Source: Oscarella lobularis (taxonomy: Eukaryota; Porifera; Homoscleromorpha; Homosclerophorida; Oscarellidae). From it: a stretch of 64,000 nt of DNA. The DNA is taken from assembly GCF_947507565.1 (NCBI RefSeq), contig NC_089175.1:3399733-3463732 (forward strand), given 5' to 3'. Of the stretch, positions 11,410-22,120 are shown piece by piece (the first letter of the stretch is position 1; the number at the start of each line of letters is the position of its first letter). The notes below the pieces were generated by a model. It worked only from the letters and a program-made list of their open reading frames with translations, was not told where the DNA came from and searched no databases. A program made the position numbers and the translations under genes.

Positions 11410-12005
11410 GCAATAAAGACGTAGAGGTCATAGCAAAGAAGCCGAGAAAGACTGGAGAAAAGGAGGCTGTCAAAGCGATTATAGGAATCCTGTGCAAATA
11501 CATACAGTATGTGTATATAGCGAGAGAGATATACATATGGCTATAGAACAAGGCCTTGCAGCAAAAACATTGCTCAGATCTCCATCTAACTTCAGTAGTT
11601 CTTTCATTCGTTCACAGTGATGCTTCGAGAAATAAAAACTAACTCTGCATACTTTCCCCCGCTTTTCAAGGCTTCGTTCATTAGGAGATAATATGACTAT
11701 GACTGTGGAAACATACCAGAATATATTGACGCACTGGAGCATGAAACACTAAAAGCCCGCAATGCTCTTCGCGGTTCAAGACGTTGCAAAAAGAACGAGC
11801 TGTGCACCTACCATGCCGTCGTGATTTTGTTATACTTCACAGAATAAACAGAATAGGCCTCCGAGTGTAGCTAAAAGTCGCTCAAATAGCTAGAAAACGC
11901 GATCAGACAACATTCTCCGTAGGAATCTCCATATTACATATTCTGATTTCCCACTGAATGTGCAAATACGCATACGCGGATCATCTTTCTGGGTTCGACG
12001 CGTAG
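11410..12005. other. Unique sequence outside arm A
   Basis: No gene recognised. Homology to the right arm begins at about 12,006. Confidence 0.4.
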
Positions 12006-12069
12006 GGTTTCGACCAGATCGAGCGAGGTGACGTCTATTAGAAACGCACTGTGGCAGTATAAGCAACCT

Positions 12070-12400
12070 GGCATTGATGCGCTTGAATAGATATGCAAGG
12101 GCAACAAAAGAAACGACCTCTTTCCGCCGTACGATATGTGCATTGTGAATACGAATCGATTACGAACCTTGCAAGCGGTTCTTCTTGATTGATACTGGTC
12201 CTACTACTTTTTGGTTTCATGATGTACTCACCTGCATGGGCTACATCCAAGCAAATCAAACAAAGTGACGTTTCAAAACGCCACTTTTTTTCCCCGAAAG
12301 AGGCCCTGATTTTTCCGAAAACTCTCTAAATCTAATCTGCACAATATGATTATATCGGCTGCTTAGACGAGGAAACTAGTTGTCTTGTTTGAAAAAGCCG
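12070..12400 (+). repeat. Dispersed flank repeat, copy 2
   Basis: Shortened copy; the core palindrome is degraded to GTGACGTTTCAAAACGCCAC. Mirror partner at 43,600-43,900. Confidence 0.7.
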
Positions 12401-12581
12401 TGAACCGAATCCCTGTAAGATATTTATATTTTGAACACATACATGCTGACCTCCTGACTCGTTCCTACTCACTCACTCTACAGAGTTACATATTAGATAC
12501 CACAAAGAAATGACCATCACACTGAACAAAAAAAGGGTTCTGATACACGCCAGCAGAGTGAGCGGAATTGCATTGAAGCGT

Positions 12582-13551
12582 CTAGTTGCTCGAATATATG
12601 GCAAATTCGAACAGATGAAACTGATGCACATCGGTAGTACCAGCTCTGCACACTTTCACATGAAGACCTTGACTTGGCTTCAACTTTTCAGTAAATTCAG
12701 TTGTTACTGAAGTTGTACTAACGTAAATGACTACTGACGTAGAATTAGGATGAATTTCAAATCTAGCGTTCCAATTAGTAGTCGCTGAAGGGGGAGTAAC
12801 GCTGACCACACTGCCGCCGAATGTGCAAGCCCCAGCTGAAATAGTGCCTTCGTAAGAGTAAGCGACGGCACGATTCCACCAAAAACCAACGCAACTACTT
12901 TTGTCACAGATATAAAACGTCACGTACGGATCGCTGCCAGACGCTGGCCCAAAGAAGTAACCAAGTTGAAGCGAGTAGATATTATTATCATCTAAAACTC
13001 CTGCTTCAATCAATTCGACCTTTGACAGAGAAACGCCCCGAAGCCCTGTTTAGCTGACGTATATTACTTCAAACAACAGGGCGTAACCAACAGATCCGGG
13101 TCCACTGAATTCGATCGTTTGTGCGGACACCGAAGTCGGTGTCTCCGCAAACGTAGCGTGAGTGTGGAGCCAAGAAGGAGACATGTAACGATACAGGAGC
13201 AGAGCGCTACTTGAAACGCTCTATGACGGCGTGTTATTACAGGTGCAAGGAAGTCAATGACGTACCTGACTCGGAGTTGATGACACTGGGGGTGCACCTG
13301 TCTGCCAAGCGACAGTGAAATAAACATACGGTCGGATTATAGAGAAACAAAACGCGATCCTAACTTACTGCGTCTCCGTCACCGGCTAAGTTTCGGAGTT
13401 GAATGTAGTCGTCGAATGGGATACACACAGTTGGCCCCGATGACGGTACAAGTAGTAAAGTGGAATTTGTGCACTCGTCTGATGTAGAGCCCAGCCAGAA
13501 ACTTGAAGCAACGATCAGTAGCAACAGGAACGTGGAGCGCGCGGGGATCAT
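12582..13551 (-). CDS. Secreted HPNST-family protein (269 aa, intact)
   Basis: Exons in coding order: 13,369-13,551, 13,266-13,301, 13,068-13,220 and 12,582-13,019, all phase 0 with GT-AG introns of about 48-67 nt; the intron 3 donor is GTAATA. Exon 1 gives a signal peptide (TFLLLLIVASSFWLGSTSD) and two Cys (DEC, TVCIPFDDY). Exon 2 is a 12-residue linker, TGAPPVSSTPSQ. Exons 3-4 form one domain running from YRYMSPSWLHTHATF through ELIEAGVLDD, FYICDKSSCVGF, NWNARFEIHPNSTS and KLKPSQGLHVKVCR to QFHLFEFAIYSSN. Six Cys suggest three disulfides and HPNST is an N-glycosylation sequon. I do not recognise the fold; it reads as beta-rich and could be lectin-like. Its mirror copy at 42,448-43,431 is also intact. 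Function unknown. Confidence 0.85.
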
Positions 13552-13846
13552 TGTTCAAGGACGGAACGTGTCAAAGAAGTAGGAGGAGAAAAAAGAAGTT
13601 CAGCACAGGAAGCAAAGCCACAGAGTTCTGAGGATATTAGAGCACTGGTCCCCGGAATTAGATGAATAGGCAGGTGGACACGCGATCGATGCCCAGGGTT
13701 TCATCCACATCTTATAAATATTAAATACCTTTGCATTCGTAGATGCAATCCGAAATGATATCCCAGTGATTTTGCCCACGAGAGACGAGACAAATCTCAA
13801 AAGTGGGAATGTTCCAACAAAGAACGGAGGTCATTTTTGTTTAAAC

Positions 13847-14342
13847 CAGTGGCGTAGGAACCGGGGGGGCTGGGGGGGCTGCAGCCCCCCCTGAATTTTT
13901 TGATCGAAATTTATTAAGCCTTTGATATAATGGTTAGAGCGTACCTAACACTACTCGTCGCTAGCGCCAGACCTGAAAAAATATTATTTCTCTTTCCTTT
14001 GTCGAATAAAGACGTTTTTCGGAAATACTATGACTCCGGAACGTCTCAATAACGTATTCTATCAGTACATTTAGCCGGAGAGAACAGACAATCCAGTACA
14101 AAATACTCCTGCTGCACAATTTGCTGCAGCAAATATAGTAGGAGATCGAAATATTTTAGAAAGTATGAGTGTTTAGATTTTGTATCAATAGCGAAATATT
14201 CCGATATCCAGTTATTTAGCTAAGCTGTCTAAAATACCGAAAATCAACCTCCAAATGCACTATGTGGGCGTGGTCTTAAAAAATTTTTCGCGCGCTACGC
14301 GCGCGCAGCCCCCCCTCTCCAAAATACCTTCCTACGCTAGTG
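13847..14342. mobile_element. 496-bp DNA element with 12-bp TIRs and 5-bp target duplication
   Basis: Present in arm A only. It begins CAGTGGCGTAGG and ends with the imperfect inverse CCTACGCTAGTG, flanked by TAAAC on both sides (13,842-13,846 and 14,343-14,347). The empty site GTTTAAAC is seen in the other arm at about 42,168-42,175. The ends are G- and C-run rich (GGGGGGGCTG...). No transposase, so it is non-autonomous. The 5-bp duplication does not settle the superfamily. Confidence 0.85.
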
Positions 14343-14476
14343 TAAACATTCGCCAGTCTCAAATGAGCCTTAGTCTAGCTCTATGGCTGCAGGTGTTTTG
14401 ACTGTCTTTCACCAGGATGCGCGGCGTTGCATGCGCGGAGTTCGACGGCGGAGCGAGTGCCATTGAATTGAGGTAT

Positions 14477-14800
14477 CTAGTCGTTCAAATGTATGGCCCA
14501 TTCAATCAGATGAAACTGATGCACACTGGAAACGTGTTGTCTGCACGCTTTTACGTAAAGACCTTGGCTTGGCTTCAATTTTCGATTGTACTCAACGGCG
14601 AGTGATTTTGTACCAACGTACACTATTCCAGACGTAGAATTAGGATGAATTTCAAATCGAGCGTTCCAGTTAGAGTAAGTCTCTTGAGGGGAATAATTAG
14701 TGGAATAACGGGAGTCGTACTGTCGAACGTAGTCGTCAAGTGGAAGACACACCGTGGGTCCCCATGACGGTACAAGTAAAGCCACAGCGATGAGGGATAT
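14477..14800 (-). pseudogene. HPNST-family gene with internal deletion joining exon 1 to exon 4
   Basis: The minus strand reads VPSWGPTVCLPLDDYVR from exon 1 and then runs straight into YDSRYSTNYSPQ from the middle of exon 4, continuing through RFEIHPNSTSGIVYVGTKS to the normal stop at 14,477. The signal peptide, rest of exon 1, exons 2 and 3 and the first half of exon 4 are deleted. The mirror copy (40,516-41,880) keeps the four-exon layout but has its own lesions. Confidence 0.8.
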
Positions 14801-15324
14801 TAAGCGTACGCGCTTGGCTTCCTCTGCGCATGGTATATGGCAAAAAGAAACAACGTGCGGAAGTCATTTTGTTTAGACTGGCAGGTTCTCGAGACAGATT
14901 CATTACGTAAACTACACAAGACTCTCGCAGTGTCTGGCGCCGATGAACCTCTATAGCTCCATCGTTTTTGCTGCCTCTTTTGTCTTTATTTTTATCTCCC
15001 ACAGATGCTGCGTGCGGAGTCGCGGTGGACCCACCGATTCACGGAGACATGCAGTTTCTTTCGCCCAACTAGGCTCAACTCAACCCTTTCTCTTTATGCA
15101 AGCACTAGCAAGTCCCACGCAGTGAAAAGTCAGGAACGAATGACTGCATGACACAAAACCGAAAGGGAGTCAGATGCAGAAACTCGTGCAGACAGAAAGC
15201 CCAGAATGAGCAAAGTAAAAAAACTGGATACTTGACAGATGCTAAGGCTAGTTAGGTCAGGCTAAAAGAACAAGCGCAAGAAACGATTAGTGATATAGCG
15301 ACCTCGCGTAACCGACCCAATTTT
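14801..15324. other. Arm A sequence without a gene
   Basis: Matches 39,940-40,510 in inverse orientation. Only remnants of HPNST upstream sequence are visible. Confidence 0.5.
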
Positions 15325-15760
15325 AGAGAAAACTCAGATTTGTCTTGCACTAAGGACAGTAGGCACAAGACCGCATGCCTTTTAATTCAGCCGGAGAGAC
15401 GCGGACGCTAGCGAGGCCGTTGACGTCGACGCCGGCGCTACCATGCAGCGGAAAAGAATCTGCAGCGCATAGGCTACTCGATTAACTACAGAGGAAACGT
15501 CTACAATATTTCCCCGCGACCAAAAAGAACGCCGAGCCGTGGAGTGCGTATACACCCCCGCGACCTTTTCTTTCTCTTCGAAGCGTCAGAAACGAGTTAC
15601 GACACGACGGACGATTTCAACGACGACTATCCTGATAGGGGACCAAACATCCTTGATGCATGGTTCAAGTGACAAACCAACGTTCATGCTCTGATTCAGT
15701 GAAAGGGCTTCTGAAAACCTGCAATGTCGTTAATGACGTGATGTCAGTTCGAAACCTCGT
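15325..15760 (+). pseudogene. NC-box family relic (arm A)
   Basis: Collinear with the NC-box gene at 20,419-21,015: CTTGCACTAAGGACAG, GTAGGCACAAGACCG, CTACAGAGGAAACGTCTACA, AACGCCGAGCCGTGGAGTGC, GACGACTATCCTGATA and a 3' end ATTCAGTGAAAGGGCTTCTG. Several frameshifts and stops destroy it and the codon pair for the NC motif is mutated. The mirror partner at 39,556-39,930 is equally dead, so it decayed before or soon after the arm duplication. Confidence 0.7.
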
Positions 15761-15949
15761 GCGAACGCTCTTCTTCCCGACTTTTTGTGCGTCTGCTGCG
15801 TGCAATGTACAGCAGAAAGGATCGCTGCACTCGTCGTGGTATTCGATCGCTGATTCGCAGATAATCGGTGTGCTGCCTCCGAGACCAGCCCGGCGCGAGT
15901 GAAGTGAACCAGAATGTGTCAAGGAATGGTAGCTACGGGTCGCCATGGC

Positions 15950-16380
15950 TCGGTGGCGCGAAAGGAACGACCTCTTTTCGACGCACGGTCAGTGCCGTGT
16001 GAAAAGGAGACGATTTCGAACTTCGCAAAAGGTTCTGCTCCATCTATATCAGTCCTACTACTTTTTAGTTCAATGAGGTACTCATCTGAGCTACATCGGA
16101 GCCAGTCGAATGAAGTGACGCTTCGAAATGTTACGTTTTCCTCAAAGGGGCCCCCGATTTTCCAAAAACCTTTAGAACCTGACCTGCACGATACGATTAA
16201 CGCGCTGAGACGGTTGTTCGAACGAAGAAACTCTTTGTCCCTCAAGAAAGACACAAAATATTATCACGTGATGTCAACAACCGACGGGGTCCCGTACACG
16301 TACCAATTTTGCGAGGCAATGGTCAGAACGGACTGTTTTGCTGAAGTTGTTGCTACGAGACGTCGAGGGACTAGATAACA
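15950..16380 (+). repeat. Dispersed flank repeat, copy 3
   Basis: This copy is open in one plus-strand frame across about 465 bases (15,914-16,378), with a protein-like stretch around YYHVMSTTDGVPYTYQFCEA, weakly reminiscent of mannose-6-phosphate-receptor-like domains. Other copies break this frame, so I keep it as a repeat that may derive from an exon. Confidence 0.55.
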
Positions 16381-16694
16381 TTTCTTTCACTTTCCTAGGC
16401 TCACCAGAGATAAAAGAGAGACGTCTCTGTGGCTAAGTCCGTGAGAGCAAACCAAGCCCAGCTCACGCAGCATGAACGACGTGGTTGCTAAGAAAGACGT
16501 CTCTGTATCAACCAAAGGAAAAACAGAAACGAGTTGGATCAGCAAGGACGTCCAAACATCAAATGCGTGATAAACATAATTATTGTTTGCAAGCGCTTTT
16601 ATATCATGATGTTTCTAGGCTAGCGTAACTGCTATTGGACTGTCACTGACGCTGTTCAGAACGTGCATGTCCGTTTATTTCTAAACTAGAAATC
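16381..16694. other. Arm A sequence without a gene
   Basis: Matches 38,530-38,860 inversely. No gene seen. Confidence 0.5.
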
Positions 16695-17743
16695 ATGATC
16701 TCAAGGTTCGATCTGCCCACCGTGGGTCGGCATGGGTCGGCCCCGACCCTCACTCCCCTATCGCCGACCCATACTACTTAAATGTTACGAAAGTCCGTAG
16801 CTTGCAATAATTACAGTCGGATACATCGTCCAAAACAAATTTAAAAAACGGTCCAAGGCAATTTCAATAACTTTGCTGTGACTATTGTCTTCAATTCGTT
16901 ACGCGCGAGCGGCGCTTGCGGTTCAGGCGCATGGAACGCCGTTCGCGCATAAAGAGTAGCGGCGGGAACGCCTACTTTTGGGGTGCAAGTGTCTCCCTCG
17001 TTGCGCGCGAGCGGAGCTTGCGGTTCAGGCGCATGGAACGCCGTTCGCGCATAAAGAGTAGCGGCGGGAACGCCTACTTTTGGGGTGCAAGTGTCTCCCT
17101 CGTTGCGCGCGAGCGGCGCTTGCGGTTCAGGCGCATGGAACGCCACTCGCGCATAAAGAGTAGCGGCGGGAACGCCTACTTTTGGGGTGCAAGTGTCTCC
17201 CTCGTTGCGCGCGAGCGGCGCTTGCGGTTCAGGCGCATGGAACGCCACTCGCGCATAAAGAGTAGCGGCGGGAACGCCTACTTTTGGGGTGCAAGTGTCT
17301 CTCTCGTTGCGCGCGAGCGGCGCTGGCGGTTCAGGCGCATGGAATTAACGCCACTCGCGCATAAAGAGTAGCGGCGGGAACGCCTACTTTTGGGGTGCAA
17401 GTGTCTCCCTCGTTGCGCGCGAGCGGCGCTTGCGGTTCAGGCGCATGGAACGCCACTCGCGCATAAAGAGTAGCGGCGGGAACGCCTACTTTTGGGGTGC
17501 AAGTGTCTCTCTCGTTGCGCGCGAGCGGCGCTTGCGGTTCAGGCGCATGGAACGCCGCTCGCGCATAAAGAGTAGCGGCGGGAACGCCTACTTTTGGGGT
17601 GCAAGTGTCTCTCGTTGCGCGCGAGCGGCGCTGGCGGTTCAGGCGCATGGAACGCCACTCGCGCAAAAAAGTACTGTGTAATGTTTTGAAATTGTATTAT
17701 GTCTATCCTTTTCCCACACTGAAAAAATTCTCGGCAGAGCCCT
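16695..17743. repeat. Insertion carrying a 102-bp minisatellite, arm A only
   Basis: From 16,898 to about 17,668 a GC-rich unit repeats eight times (starts at 16,898, 17,000, 17,102, 17,204, 17,306, 17,412, 17,514 and 17,614; the last is partial). The period is 102, with one 4-base insertion (TTAA) and one 2-base deletion. Because 102 is divisible by three, both strands stay open for long stretches, but this is a by-product. The other arm goes directly from TAGAAATC to GTGAACTTC, so the 1,049-bp block is an insertion or local expansion after the arms separated. Confidence 0.9.
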
Positions 17744-17795
17744 GTGAACTTCCGGCTTGCTCGTTGCAAACAAACGAAGGATACGACATCAGATT

Positions 17796-18612
17796 TTAGT
17801 CGTTCAAATGCACACCTAGTTCAAACAGATGAAACTGAAACACATCGGTAGGGTCTCCTCCTCGGCACACTTTTACATGAAGACCTTGACTGGGCCTTAA
17901 TTTTTCATTGTATTCAAACGTCAGTGAATATGTGCCAACGTATGCAATTCCAGACGTAGAATTAGGATGAATTTCAAGGCGAATATTCCAATTAGTAGTG
18001 CCGACTATCGAAGATTCGCCGCGATATTCGCTGTACGTGCAAACGCTCGCTAAATTAGCGCCGCCGTAAACATAGACACGGGAACGACGCAATTGGAAGC
18101 CAGCGCAGTAACTTCTATCGCAGAATTGAAGAGTCGCATACGGATCGTCGCTAGACGCCGCCCCAAAGAAATAGCCAAGCTGAAGCGTGTAGGCTTTATT
18201 ATCGCTGAGAACTCCAGCTTCAATCAATTTGACCTTTGACAGAGAAATATCTAGCGCGTACCAAGCCGGCGTATAAGTTACAGCTTACAGTAAATAACAC
18301 GCCGAAATTGCGGTGTCCAGCGCCACTGAATTCGATTGTTTGTGCGGACACCGAAGTTGGTGTCTCGCTAAAATTCGCGTGACGTTGGAGCCACAGCGGT
18401 GACATGTAACGGTATAACAGTAGCGCGTGACTTGAAATGCTCTATGACGGCGGCGTGTCATTTAGAAAACGAGTGGAAGGCACATAGTGGGCCCCGATGA
18501 CGGTACAAGTACACGTACGCACGCACTCATCTGATGCCGATCGTAGCCATAAAACAACGACCAGTAGCAACTTTAACGTACAACAGAAAGGCATTGCTCG
18601 CATAAGCCAAAC
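17796..18612 (-). pseudogene. HPNST-family gene, exon 1-2 deletion
   Basis: Exon 4 (17,796-18,233) and exon 3 (18,289-18,441) are intact and differ from the mirror copy at 38,026-38,463 by only about four residues in exon 4. Exon 1, read from about 18,612, has a normal signal peptide but loses frame after DECVR, and a deletion removes its C-terminal half together with exon 2, joining CTTCCACTC directly to GTTTTCTAAATGACACGCCG. The left arm copy is therefore dead while the right arm copy is almost whole. Confidence 0.8.
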
Positions 18613-18883
18613 TCGCCGTTTCTTTGTCGGTGGCTATACGCCTAGCCACTGTGTGGTCGAATGCGTGAAAGATAACCGGAAATAGGCAGCTTATTGATCG
18701 GTAAACTTGACGGATACCAGGATTTTACAGAATGAAGAAGATGCGGACAAGGTGAGAAAGGCATGCGGAAATACTTGAATACAATGACTTGGCCATGCAA
18801 TCGGACACCGCCAGAATTTTTTAGAAACAAACTAACAAAGGCTATACGTTATCAGGTAGGTAGCATTGCATTAATTAAGGCGT

Positions 18884-19871
18884 TCAGTCGTTCAAATGCA
18901 AAGCCAGTTCAAATAGATGAAATTTAAAGACTTCGTAAGTGTCATGTCTGCAAACTTTGAAATGAAGACCTTGACTCGGCTTTAACTTTTTATCGTACTC
19001 ATCTGTCCCTGAATACGTGCCAACAAACGTAATTCCTGACGTTGAATTAGGATGAATTTCAATACGAATGTTCCAATTAGTCGACGACGTCTGAGGGCCA
19101 AAGGTACGATATGTCTCGATGGCACATTCGCTCGCTAAATTAGTTCCGCTCGTGGCTGCGACGCCGTCTGGATCCCAGTACTCAAATCCAACGCAATAAC
19201 TGCTGTCGCAGATTTGTAGCTTGGGATCACTGTCGCCACCCGTTGGCGTGAAAAGAAAGCCAATTTGAATTGAGTAGGACTTATCGTCGTCTAGAACTCC
19301 AGCTTCAATCAGTTGGACCTTGGTCAAATATCTCCTGGCCTGTCTATCTTAAGTAAACTAGCTTACTTTAAACAGCACACTGCCAGTCAATGACCCGGCG
19401 CTAAACTCGATTGCTTGTGCGGACACAGACGATGGCGTTTCCGTAAAACTAGCATGATCTTGGAGCCACAAAGGAGACATGTAGCGGTACAACAGGAGGT
19501 GATTTGAAACGCTCTGTATCATTTAAAAAGAGAACAGAAGCGATGTTAATTAATGTTCCAGTTACATCATAATACATTAATGAAATGGATGCTTGCGGGA
19601 TGACGCCTATACATGCCGACTTGCAAAACGGTCATACAAGCGGAGGCGGAACAATCGTACAAGACACACTAACCGTTTCTCTGTTGCTGGCTACGTCTGT
19701 CGTAGCTCGGAGTTGATTGTAGTCGTCAAGGGAAAGACACACTGTGGGGCCCGATGAGGGTACCAGTAAAACAGATGAACGGTCATTCGCGCACGAGTCA
19801 TCTGATGCAGCAGACTCAAGCGAGATAGCAACGACGATTAGCAGTTGAAAAGTATAACGCACAGACACCAT
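18884..19871 (-). CDS. Secreted HPNST-family protein lacking the linker exon (259 aa)
   Basis: Exon 1 (19,674-19,871) encodes a signal peptide and DDSCANDRSSVLLVPSSGP...VCLSLDDYNQL. Exon 3 (19,367-19,513) and exon 4 (18,884-19,318) are intact, all phase 0. No Ser/Pro linker exon is visible in the 160-nt intron; splicing exon 1 to exon 3 keeps frame. The domain ends with LHFKVCRHDTYEVFKFHLFE and has the invariant EIHPNSTSGITFVGTYSG. The mirror copy at 32,240-33,239 carries a stop and frame errors, so this arm holds the working version. Function unknown, secreted. Confidence 0.8.
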
Positions 19872-20418
19872 CGTTTCAGTAAAAGAAAGGGAGGGCCCAA
19901 CTGAACCGAAGCCACAGTGATCAGGAACTTAGAAACCTGAAGGTCCCGGTATTTACGTAGTAGTAGCTGCTGCTGTGCCAAGTATTATTTCCTAGAACTA
20001 AGCAACTAACTGATTAGTAAAAGCAAACGCACAATAGAGAGATGCCATTGGCTAACTGGAAGACAGGCAATAGACAGAAGAAACAAAATGACGACGTGAA
20101 AAATAAAAAAAAGGCTAGGCTCCGCAGGCCAAGGCGTCAATAATCACACACGGAGAAATTGATCGTATGTCTCCGCTAGCTCAATCTTGCGCCGTCAAGC
20201 CCGTCAACCCGCCGTCAGGACCCTACCGTATACGAAAAACCAGAAGAGCCGTTATTAGGCTTTTATATGGGTTGGCGTGACGTGTTTTTCGCGTTTCCAA
20301 AACACGGCAGAAACGAGATTGATTAGTCAGAAAACGGAACGGCAAGAAGAGCGGCTCCATTAAAGTGGCCTGCTGTAGACAAACGAGATTCAATACCTAG
20401 ACTTCCTCGCAAGAACCA
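19872..20418. other. Inner end of arm A and promoter region of NC-box copy B
   Basis: Homology to arm A' stops near 20,165. A GTTATTAGGCTTTTATATGG stretch about 150 bases before the ATG at 20,419 could contain its TATA element. Confidence 0.4.
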
Positions 20419-21015
20419 ATGAACCTCTCCATCGTCTTCGTTGTTGCAATCATCTTCGTTTTCTTTTTCTCCCACCGAAGTTTCGGGATGGTGGTGGGGT
20501 CGGCGTCGTCGACGTAACGCCAAGACCACAGTGTCTATCCCATTTCTAATCGATTTTTTAGAAAACTCAGGCCCACCTTGCACTAAGGACAAGTATACGT
20601 GGACAGTAGGCACAAGACCGCTCGCCTTTTCGGAGTCACGCCGCCGGAGAGACGCGGACGATAGCGACAACGCCGCTGACGTCGACGTCGACGCAACCAG
20701 CGGAAAGGATCGACAGAAGCGATTTTGCAGCGTAGGCTACGGCATTAAACGCGCGGCAATTGGCTACAGAGGCAACGTCTACGATTTCACCACGACCAGC
20801 GTGCCGAGAAAGAACGCCGAGCCGTGGAGTGCGTACGCGCCGGCCTCTTCTTTTCTCGTCGAAGCGTCGGGAACGAGTTACTGCACGACGAACGAAGTGG
20901 ACGATTTCAACGATAACTATCCTGATATAGGGACTACAATCCTTGCTGGTTCAACTGCCAAACCTACGTTCATGCTCTGAAAGGGTTTCTGAAAACTTGC
21001 AAGTGTCGTTGATGA
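20419..21015 (+). pseudogene. NC-box family gene B (His lost, frameshift in the NC box)
   Basis: ATG 20,419 opens a signal peptide (IVFVVAIIFVFFF). An intron of roughly 80-100 nt ending TTTTTTAG or AACTCAG leads into CTKDKYTW, a propeptide, a basic site KDRQKR and the mature domain FCSVGYG. The position that is His in intact copies (GI-x-H) is Arg here (GIKRAAIGY). Near 20,930 two extra bases shift the frame, so the track ends at TGA 20,980; in the other frame FNCQTYVHAL and the terminal TCKCR are still readable down to 21,015. I could not place the donor with confidence. It is either a pseudogene or a non-catalytic variant with a sequencing error. Confidence 0.75.
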
Positions 21016-21189
21016 CGTGCCGTGAGCTCGAAATCGTGCCGACGTTGACTTTCTTTGTGTCTGCTGCATGCAATTTACGTAGAAAGGATTGCTATAGCTG
21101 CGCTGTTGTTGCTTGCTGATTCGCAGTGATCGTTAGCTACCTCTGAGTCCAGCGCAAGTGAGTATCGATCAAGGGCTGATATAGCTGGG

Positions 21190-21760
21190 AACGGCTATGG
21201 CTCCGAGAGAACGAAAGAATGGCCTCTTTTCGCCGTACGGTAAGTGCAGTGTGAAAAGGAGACGCGATTGCGAACCTCGCAAAAGGTTCTGCTGCATTCA
21301 TAGCAGTCATACTACTTTTTAGTTCGATGAAGTACTCACCTGAGCTAAATCGGAGCCAGTCGAACAAAGTGACGCTTAGAAACGCCACAATTTCCCAAAG
21401 AGGCCCCGATTTTCCAAAAAATCTTTCGAACTTGACCTGCACGATACGATTAACGCGCTGAGTCGGTTGCTTGAACGAAGAAACTCTTTGTCGCTCTCAA
21501 GAAAGCCATAAAATGCTATCACGTGATATCAACAAGCAAACGTCCCGTACACGTCCCAAAAAGTGCGGAATGACGAGGCAATGGACTTCTGAGAACGGAC
21601 TGGAGTGGTTGCTACGAGACATCGAGCGACGAGATATTATTTCTTTGACACCCCTAGACCCACGTACGCTCAGTGGGGTACAGTAATCAATATTCGGAAA
21701 GCTGCAGGCCCTGCAGGCCCAAGTGCTTGACTCCAAAAGAGCAACGAGCTCTAGTGCTGT
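21190..21760 (+). repeat. Dispersed flank repeat, copy 4
   Basis: Follows NC-box copy B. Extends into the GAAAGCTGCAGGCCC and ACGAGCTCTAGTGCT blocks that also follow copy C (22,850-23,010) and copy 1, so these repeats behave as the 3' flank of a duplicated NC-box unit. Confidence 0.7.
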
Positions 21761-22120
21761 TCTGAACTGCGGGCTGTTTGTTGTGCGCTATAAGCCTATT
21801 ACCAAATCAGTTTGGGAACTAATTAATTAATAATTCCCATTTGGAATACCGTTTTGGATTACATTTGCACATCAGTGCAGCCGAACCCACATACGACGGT
21901 CGTTAGAGACAAAATAAACCGCAGAAGCGTGCACGTGTTTGGTTATACTTGGGTGCCATTAGACTCATCTCCTTAGCTTTCGAGAACTTGTGATAAAATC
22001 ACCGCGGGAGACGTATAACGAGACAATTAAGGCGGGGAAGCAAAGAGAACCTCTTTTTTTAAAACGCTTGTTAGAGTCAAACCAGACTCAGTGCGCGCCC
22101 AACTCGCTGTCGGAGAACCA
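21761..22120. other. Upstream region of NC-box copy C
   Basis: Collinear with 23,010-23,322 upstream of relic D (AGCGTGCACGTGTTTGGTT, GTGATAAAATCACC, GCGCGCCCA). A conserved promoter region is likely; no clear TATA box seen. Confidence 0.45.

Larger units (their letters stand above)
12006..20165 (+). repeat. Left arm (A) of a very large inverted repeat
   Basis: The reverse complement of this segment matches 31,927-44,013 block for block: flank repeat (12.1k with 43.7k), HPNST gene (12.6-13.6k with 42.4-43.4k), broken HPNST (14.5-14.8k with 40.5-41.9k), NC-box relic (15.3-15.8k with 39.5-39.9k), flank repeat (16.0k with 39.2k), HPNST (17.8-18.6k with 37.4-38.5k) and HPNST (18.9-19.9k with 32.2-33.2k). 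Outer homology stops at the GAAACCCTA/TAGGGTTTC joint (12,006 and 44,013), inner homology at about 20,165 and 31,927. Arms differ in length because each has private insertions. Confidence 0.9.

Noticed and set aside
16898-17668. CRISPR-like array
   Set aside because: Units are contiguous and nearly identical with no unique spacers, and the DNA is clearly eukaryotic.
16841-17799. Long open frames on both strands, 135 and 151 codons, Arg- and Pro-rich repeats
   Set aside because: They are a by-product of the 102-bp minisatellite (102 = 3 x 34, no stops in the unit); no start context, no domain, and the block is missing from the mirror arm.
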